DNA from: Bradyrhizobium ivorense
Lineage (GTDB): Bacteria; Pseudomonadota; Alphaproteobacteria; Rhizobiales; Xanthobacteraceae
DNA: 64,000 nucleotides
NCBI RefSeq assembly: GCF_900696085.1
Contig: NZ_CAADFC020000016.1
Span: forward strand, 62,001-126,000
Direction of reading: 5' to 3'
In this document: piece by piece, positions 59,514-64,000 of the stretch
Position numbering within the stretch: the first letter of the stretch is position 1
Layout: each line of letters starts with the position of its first letter
Notes under the pieces: generated by a model
Told to the model about the DNA's origin: nothing
Database searches by the model: none
Seen by the model: the letters and a program-made list of their open reading frames with translations, nothing else
Position numbers and translations under genes: made by a program

Positions 59514-60416
59514 CTATTGCTTGAAACAGTTCTCGCGGTGCCACTTTAGGAAGTGTGGGTGCGGACGATCCGACAAACGGTGCGGTCCAAGCGCGCGACC
59601 CGACTTGTTGATGATCGACCGTATTCCCTCAGGGTCGTTCGTCTGGCGCGAGATCAATATCTCCAAATCATCGGCCAAGCCAATGAGACCGCGATCAAAC
59701 ATCCAGTGTGCCGTGCCCGAAAGCGCCAGGCCATTGCTGACGATATCCGGCCCGTTCGCTTCCACTGGTTGAATATGTGCAGCAGCGACTTCCGCTCGTC
59801 CTTTGCCATTAATGAGTCTGAGCCCAGTGATGGCGCAGCGTTCCTCGTAGGCACGGAGCACGACACGACGAAAAACCTGGTCGCGCATAATCCTCGACAT
59901 CGTCACGCTTACACGGTCTCGTTCTTGGTCATGTATGAAGGGCGCTTGTGCTCCTTCGCCAATATCGAGAGACGGGACGTCATTGTCGGAACGAGGCAAC
60001 AGAGGCGTTTCTTCCTCGAAGCCTAGTTTGACAATCCTAGCGAAGTCTTCAGGCGAGAGTGGACGAACCGCCGACTGAGCCCGTCCGGAAATGCGTCCCT
60101 GGTCATTGAGAACACCCCGCTCTACTGGTCCCGTGGCACTGTTGAAGGGGACGGGATTTGCGAAATCGAGATAGCTTCCAGGCTCGATCAGCGCGAGATA
60201 CATCCCGGAGATGCCGGGGTCTGGGATAACTTGGCTCACCTTTGCGATAGCAAAGTAACCTTTTGTCTCAGTCACTTTGCTTGGCTCGTAGTAGACAATC
60301 CAGTCGCCAATACAGGCCTCGACGCGGCGCAAATACTGGCTGGGGAATTGATACTTTTCCGCAGGACTATCCTCGTAGATCGAGTCCGACCGATGAATGA
60401 ATACCCCAAATCCCAT
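59514..60416 (-). CDS. HNH endonuclease (HNH_2 type) with N-terminal PUA-like region
   Basis: A 300-residue protein. Residues about 1-95 (MGFGVFIHRSDSIYEDSP, ACIGDWIVYYEP, KGYFAIAKVSQVI, MYLALIEPGSYLDF) look like a small beta domain of the PUA/EVE kind that may read modified bases. Residues about 195-275 are an HNH_2 nuclease: CAITGLRL, EVAAAHIQPV, VSNGLALSGTAHWMFDRG. The ATG at 60416 gives the conserved MGFGVF start; a TTG at 60470 in frame is possible. GC content is clearly lower than in the genes to the left. It lies just left of guaA-like site B. Confidence 0.82.
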   Translation of the reverse strand: MGFGVFIHRSDSIYEDSPAEKYQFPSQYLRRVEACIGDWIVYYEPSKVTETKGYFAIAKVSQVIPDPGISGMYLALIEPGSYLDFANPVPFNSATGPVERGVLNDQGRISGRAQSAVRPLSPEDFARIVKLGFEEETPLLPRSDNDVPSLDIGEGAQAPFIHDQERDRVSVTMSRIMRDQVFRRVVLRAYEERCAITGLRLINGKGRAEVAAAHIQPVEANGPDIVSNGLALSGTAHWMFDRGLIGLADDLEILISRQTNDPEGIRSIINKSGRALGPHRLSDRPHPHFLKWHRENCFKQ

Positions 60417-60507
60417 AACTTCTTCGGCCCGGACTTCCTGATCTATTTGGCCTTCGTGACAATGCTCCAAGAACTTATCAGGCGCTTGGTCTTTCCAAGC
60501 GACGTCA

Positions 60508-60524
60508 CTCCCACTCGATTGTTC
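60508..60524. repeat. guaA-end-like site B, candidate island attachment site
   Basis: CTCCCACTCGATTGTTC; on the minus strand ACA ATC GAG TGG GAG is followed by TGA, which reads T-I-E-W-E-stop, the conserved C terminus of GMP synthetase. The 3' end of guaA is a well-known integration site for genomic islands. The bases to the right do not encode the rest of GuaA, so this would be the far end of an island whose other end lies beyond the window. Confidence 0.5.
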
Positions 60525-60525
60525 T

Positions 60526-60562
60526 AAACCCAGCTAGGTCATTGATCTGGCTGGGTTTTTTC
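60526..60562 (+). terminator. intrinsic terminator next to guaA-like site B
   Basis: AACCCAGCTAGGT (60527-60539), loop CATTG, ATCTGGCTGGGTT (60545-60557) form a 13-bp stem with two G-U pairs, followed by a T-run (60556-60561). It is a strong plus-strand terminator, but no plus-strand gene leads into it in the window. It may be a leftover of a gene lost or moved during insertion. Confidence 0.7.
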
Positions 60563-60817
60563 TTGTCTCCGGCGCCGAAAGCCGACCCATGGGCCGTCAA
60601 AATCTTACGATGTTGATTTTAAAGAGAAAATCGTCGGAAAAAAAATATCGCGATTTCGCCATCTATCGACATCAATCGCCCGATGACTACCGACGCGTCG
60701 CTCCACAGCGCCGTTCGGCGCGCCTCAAGAAGTACCGTCATTCGAGCCATATCACGCTTCATCAAGCAGCGCCATTAAGCCGCGGCCGGAGTATCGCGAG
60801 CGCTCCGCTTCCCTTGC

Positions 60818-61594
60818 CTATCTCTGCATCCAAACGTGGTTACGGTGATAGGCTAGATAGGGCCGATGCTCGTCCCGTAGTGCCAACCGTAGCGTCTTTC
60901 CTACACCTAGCGCTTGATACGCGGCGACCTCCAACTGAGGAGAGGTTAAAATCGCGCCGTGGTCGTCGAATGTCACCAGCCCCGAATCGAATGCAGCGTC
61001 CCACAAAGCGGACAGCAGAAGTCCGTTATGCACATCGAGGCGCTGCGCATCGGTCGTGCAATCGGACCATGGGATCATATGCGAGGCCCTCAGCAGCGCA
61101 GGACTCGAAATTCCACTCAACGGGCAGGTTCCGTTCCAGTATTCCATCAGGGCATCGCGAAAGATGTTCTGTCCGATCCTGAATTTTTGTGCACGTTCGC
61201 CTTCAGTCTCGCCGAGACCCGCGACAGCGTTTTCGTATTTCTCAAGGGGAAAGTTGGGCAAGCTAACCGACAGGCGGTACACAGCTTGGACCCCGGCATG
61301 CAACTCATCACGCGTGGCAAACACGAAGGCACCTGCGTGACCTTTGGCGCAAGGTGCCGCGGGTTGGGCGTCCAGCGCCCGCGCCACTCCCGGCAGCATC
61401 AGAGACAGAAAGAATGGACCGGTGCCGTTTGCGGCGGCCAGTGCGATCTCCCCTGGCGCGCTGGCCGACCGGAAGAAGATCCATCCACCAGCCTCTTCAG
61501 GACCAATACGGTATCCATGCTCGTTCGCGGCATCGCGCAACTCAGAAAGAAGGCCGAAGGGATAAGCAGGAAGACGCCCTTCGGTGCTGCTCAT
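60818..61594 (-). CDS. HNH endonuclease (HNH_2 type), putative defence effector
   Basis: A 258-residue protein. Residues about 140-225 are an HNH_2 nuclease: NGTCPLSGI (Cys157), LLRASHMIPWSDC (His172), LDVHNGLLLSALWDAAFDSGL (Asn190). The N-terminal 135 residues contain WIFFRSASAPGEIALAAANGTGPFFLSL, also seen in other HNH_2 proteins and possibly a sensor. The ATG overlaps the ATPase stop (61591-61594), so the two are coupled. It is the last gene of a leftward operon of at least three genes, and is the likely effector that cuts DNA. Confidence 0.82.
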   Translation of the reverse strand: MSSTEGRLPAYPFGLLSELRDAANEHGYRIGPEEAGGWIFFRSASAPGEIALAAANGTGPFFLSLMLPGVARALDAQPAAPCAKGHAGAFVFATRDELHAGVQAVYRLSVSLPNFPLEKYENAVAGLGETEGERAQKFRIGQNIFRDALMEYWNGTCPLSGISSPALLRASHMIPWSDCTTDAQRLDVHNGLLLSALWDAAFDSGLVTFDDHGAILTSPQLEVAAYQALGVGKTLRLALRDEHRPYLAYHRNHVWMQR

Positions 61595-63573
61595 AGGTCA
61601 ACCCCGAGCAAGCGCTGTGCCGGCGGATCGCCATGCAATTTTAGCTGCAGGTAGGGACGTTCCCTGAACTCGGTCGGAGGCGCCGTGGTTGTCGTTACGA
61701 TGTATTGAAACAGTGGTTTTTCGCCGACGCGCTCCAAATCCTGAACGATATCGAAGAGCCGTCCATAAATTGACAAGCCAAGATCGGCCTCACGCGGGCT
61801 GTCGTGAAGCAGAAATGACGGCACCCGCGTCGCGCCTTCAATGCTCACGCACATCGCAGCGAGGTCGAAAGCCAGAACCTTGAGAGAGTCGATCGCGGCT
61901 GTCCTGCGGTCGCCGCCCATGTCTACCGACAGATCAAGCCCGTTCCCGCTAAGGGTGATCCGGCCCTTTGCATCGTGGCCGACCAGCCGTCGGACGATCG
62001 GGTCGAACTTCTCGCTCATGCGTCCGAAAACCCGGGCCTGTTTGTCACGAAAGGCGCCCAGCCGTTCTCTCTCAGTCTCTAGTTTTGCGCCCAATTCGCG
62101 CAGACGCTTGATACCCGCCTCCTGCGTTTCGAAGAGTTCTGCCAGGCGCTCAACATCGTCTTGGAGCCTGCGCGCGGAGTACCAAGTGGACTCTCGGGCA
62201 TCCCGGGCCTTCTCGATGTTCGCGACGTGATCGACGGATCGATCGAAGTGCTGCTTGGCCAGCGCAATCTGCGGCAAGAGCTTCGTCTGCTCTTGCCGCA
62301 GATCCTCAACTCGCTTCGCTTGGGAGTCGTGATCAGCTTGTCGTTGATTCCAACGCTGCCGGCAGGCGTCGGCATCAGGAATTTTGTGCGAGAGCTTGCA
62401 GCCCTCTGCCAAAGCGCGGTCGATGGGGACTTCGCATATCGGGCAGATCGGGCTTTCAGCCTCGACTTTCGAATAGGAAAGCCCCGGCAATTCCCCGCGT
62501 ATCATCGCCAATGTGCGTTCTTCAGCGGGGATTAGTGCCCCGATACGGATACGTTCGCCTTCAAGGCGCGCCAATTCATTTCTCGCGGCCTCTCGTTGCT
62601 CGCGTGCTGCGGTGAGTTCAGCGTCGCCACCAGTCGGAATCTTACTTGCCGACGCCAAGCGCGTACTGGCGGACCTGCGCATAAGCTCGATCAGCAATGG
62701 CATCTCTGGAAGCGACTGTCCCTCAAGGCCGAGGCCCGTAACGAGCCGTGTTTGCGTGCGTTCGATTTCCCACCGGCGATGGCCAATCTCTTGATCCAGG
62801 ACTCGGCGCTCCTCGCTCAGGCTATTCACTTCACCACGCGTGGCCTGTTCCTCAGGCGTGATCGCCATCAGAAACGAACGGAGCGCCTCAAGCCTTGGTC
62901 CCTTCTCCTGTCCGCTCGCGGGCATCGGTGAATCGGAGTCCGAGCTCGGTGACCGCCAGTCAAGGACATCGTCAAATCGACACTCTTGGTCCCGCGTGAG
63001 CCAGGCGAGCGCGATCGGCCAAATAGGCCCGTTTGCTTGCGGGCGAACCAATTGGGCAAGCGCTGTGGTGACGATTTGCTGATCGATCGCCTCGACGAAC
63101 GGCTCCATTCCCGTTGAAGCGCCCTCGCCAGCGGCGATCTCGTCGAGATTTCCGCCCGGTACAGCCATATGTCGCCGACGCACACCAAGTGGGCGAACGA
63201 TCGCCCAGCAGATTCCGTCTAGTATGACCTCGGCACCCACGATGCCGTTCAAGAATGCAATGCCGATCCGATCACGTTGTGGCTCGGTGGCGAAGCGATC
63301 CTCGCCGAGGCAATAGCGGATAAGCCGGCAGAAAAGCGTTTTGCCGCTACCATGCCCGACGGCATTTGTTTGACCCGCCAAAGCGGCATCATCTGCTCCA
63401 TCAGGTGACCAGACGATGTTCAGGCCGGGGCGAAGCTCGATGTCCCGCACCTTCTCCCCACCAGGCTCCTTCCATACGACAAGTCGTCGAACCCAAAGCC
63501 GTGGCCCCTCCAACCCTTCAGCGGGTGTGACCGTCAGAAGCTGCGGGTCGAGAAGGTCAGGCTGCTGCGGCAT
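61591..63573 (-). CDS. Rad50/SMC-like ATPase with CxxC hook (ABC ATPase)
   Basis: A 660-residue protein. Walker A GHGSGKT is at 73-79 within NAVGHGSGKTLFCRLIRYCLG. Coiled-coil stretches cover about 240-350 and 400-520. CPIC (377-380) lies at the turn between them, with further Cys at 392 and 404, like a zinc hook. The C-terminal half has a signature-like DSLKVLAFDLAAMC (562-575) and Walker B-like FLLHDSPRE (587-594). The layout fits the DUF2326/AAA_23-type ATPases of bacterial ABC-ATPase defence systems. Its start lies inside the preceding gene (17-base overlap) and its stop overlaps the HNH start. Confidence 0.83.
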   Translation of the reverse strand: MPQQPDLLDPQLLTVTPAEGLEGPRLWVRRLVVWKEPGGEKVRDIELRPGLNIVWSPDGADDAALAGQTNAVGHGSGKTLFCRLIRYCLGEDRFATEPQRDRIGIAFLNGIVGAEVILDGICWAIVRPLGVRRRHMAVPGGNLDEIAAGEGASTGMEPFVEAIDQQIVTTALAQLVRPQANGPIWPIALAWLTRDQECRFDDVLDWRSPSSDSDSPMPASGQEKGPRLEALRSFLMAITPEEQATRGEVNSLSEERRVLDQEIGHRRWEIERTQTRLVTGLGLEGQSLPEMPLLIELMRRSASTRLASASKIPTGGDAELTAAREQREAARNELARLEGERIRIGALIPAEERTLAMIRGELPGLSYSKVEAESPICPICEVPIDRALAEGCKLSHKIPDADACRQRWNQRQADHDSQAKRVEDLRQEQTKLLPQIALAKQHFDRSVDHVANIEKARDARESTWYSARRLQDDVERLAELFETQEAGIKRLRELGAKLETERERLGAFRDKQARVFGRMSEKFDPIVRRLVGHDAKGRITLSGNGLDLSVDMGGDRRTAAIDSLKVLAFDLAAMCVSIEGATRVPSFLLHDSPREADLGLSIYGRLFDIVQDLERVGEKPLFQYIVTTTTAPPTEFRERPYLQLKLHGDPPAQRLLGVDL

Positions 63574-64000
63574 TGATCACCCACTGCTGTATGTCAGCGG
63601 GCAGCGAATCCACCGCCGCATCTAGGTTGATGTCCTCCAGCGCATCGAACACGAAGCCTGAGCGACCGTCTGGCCATCCAGAAGTGCCGATGGTGTCCAA
63701 GCCAGGACCAGGTGCCCATGTCCCACGCTCGAGATCCTCCACCAGCCGCCCGTTGCCACGGTGGTTTCGCAGAGCGCCACCCCACGCTGTGTTGTTCCTC
63801 GCGACGAACGTCGCGACATTGCCGGCAAGAGGATCGGCCTCCACCCCTATCAGGCGACGCCACTCAGCCGCTTTGGCGGGAGGCAGGAGCGGAACAAGTA
63901 GACGCGGCTCCATGACGAATGCAGCAGCGAGACGAACGTTTCGGATCAACCTCGGCCCATCCATCGCCTTGAGAACCGCAGCCAAGATGGCTCCCGTGTC
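63557..64000 (-). CDS. unidentified first gene of the ATPase-HNH operon (partial)
   Basis: The frame is open from the window edge to the stop at 63557, giving at least 147 residues of C-terminal sequence. It includes RNVRLAAAFVMEPRLLVPLLPPAKAAEWRRLIGVE, VARNNTAWGGALRNHRGNGRLVEDLERGTW and a final QQWVINAAAA. A TTG at 63985 could be a start but the frame continues upstream, so the gene is most likely cut. Its stop overlaps the ATPase start by 17 bases. I do not recognise the family; position suggests the middle or sensor component of the system. Confidence 0.65.
   Translation of the reverse strand, partial: DTGAILAAVLKAMDGPRLIRNVRLAAAFVMEPRLLVPLLPPAKAAEWRRLIGVEADPLAGNVATFVARNNTAWGGALRNHRGNGRLVEDLERGTWAPGPGLDTIGTSGWPDGRSGFVFDALEDINLDAAVDSLPADIQQWVINAAAA

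Larger units (their letters stand above)
60417..60817. other. junction region between the two HNH genes
   Basis: These 401 bases hold guaA-like site B, a strong terminator (60526-60562) and then a markedly AT-rich stretch (about 60600-60680, with an eight-A run). On the minus strand a frame of about 30 codons ends ...FRTIEWE-stop at 60505, but its upstream part does not resemble GuaA. No integrase is seen. I read it as the edge of inserted DNA. Confidence 0.45.

Noticed and set aside
60231..60527. Plus-strand gene ending at the terminator at 60526
   Set aside because: The 98-codon frame is antisense to the HNH gene and shows no protein features, so the terminator remains without a gene.
60589..61182. 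Plus-strand reading frame of 197 codons
   Set aside because: Its second half is antisense to the HNH gene and the first half has no motif or ribosome site; considered as an integrase remnant but nothing supports it.
1..64000. CRISPR arrays, rRNA genes, insertion sequences
   Set aside because: No evenly spaced repeat array, no rRNA signature and no transposase reading frame was found on either strand.

Overview
The window looks like a stretch of chromosome from a high-GC alphaproteobacterium, most likely Bradyrhizobium or a close relative (Rhizobiales). This rests on the GC-rich codon use, PAS_5 and DUF1127 genes, many LysR regulators paired with transporters, and several dispersed palindromic repeats that I recognise from Bradyrhizobium-type genomes. 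No rRNA, CRISPR array, transposase or integrase was seen. There is one tRNA gene, tRNA-Cys(GCA).

Layout. 1-9.9 kb: PAS_5 protein, SDR, ArsC-like reductase, a cytochrome P460/epoxide-hydrolase-like pair, a CadC-like regulator, the C4-dicarboxylate transporter dctA, a DUF5993-dsbB pair, a GST, a second SDR and a Lin0512 protein. 9.9-24 kb: LysR/MFS pairs, tandem carboxymuconolactone-decarboxylase-like (CMD) genes, a GlxA-like regulator, HD, SRPBCC and class III cyclase proteins, and a beta-propeller gene. 24-27 kb: a periplasmic binding protein, an M50 protease and a DUF2167 membrane protein. 27-30 kb: rtcB (RNA ligase), tRNA-Cys and a P-loop kinase-like gene. 30-31.6 kb: the ohrR/ohr organic peroxide system, with two operators visible. 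32-54 kb: efflux pumps, LysR and MarR regulators, acetyltransferases, GSTs and small detoxification enzymes, broken up by composite repeats. This part looks like a typical soil-bacterium stress and xenobiotic region.

From about 54.6 kb the character changes. A 620-residue protein joins a Vps62-like domain to a six-repeat propeller. Farther right an HNH endonuclease gene lies next to a 17-bp motif that reads as the C-terminal codons of GMP synthetase (guaA), a common integration site for genomic islands. Beyond it, in visibly less GC-rich DNA, is an overlapping leftward operon: an unidentified gene cut by the window edge, a Rad50/SMC-like ATPase with a CxxC hook, and a second HNH endonuclease. 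I read this as the end of a defence island, resembling the ABC-ATPase/effector systems but not matching one I can name.

Regulatory signals read directly from the bases include a textbook ECF41-type promoter in front of one CMD gene, twin OhrR palindromes, and two MarR-type regulators whose palindromic operators cover their own start codons and whose promoters predict leaderless mRNAs. Other oddities are a peptide-deformylase-like protein that has lost most metal-binding residues, a frameshifted SDR gene, and an intrinsic terminator with no visible gene in front of it upstream of rtcB.
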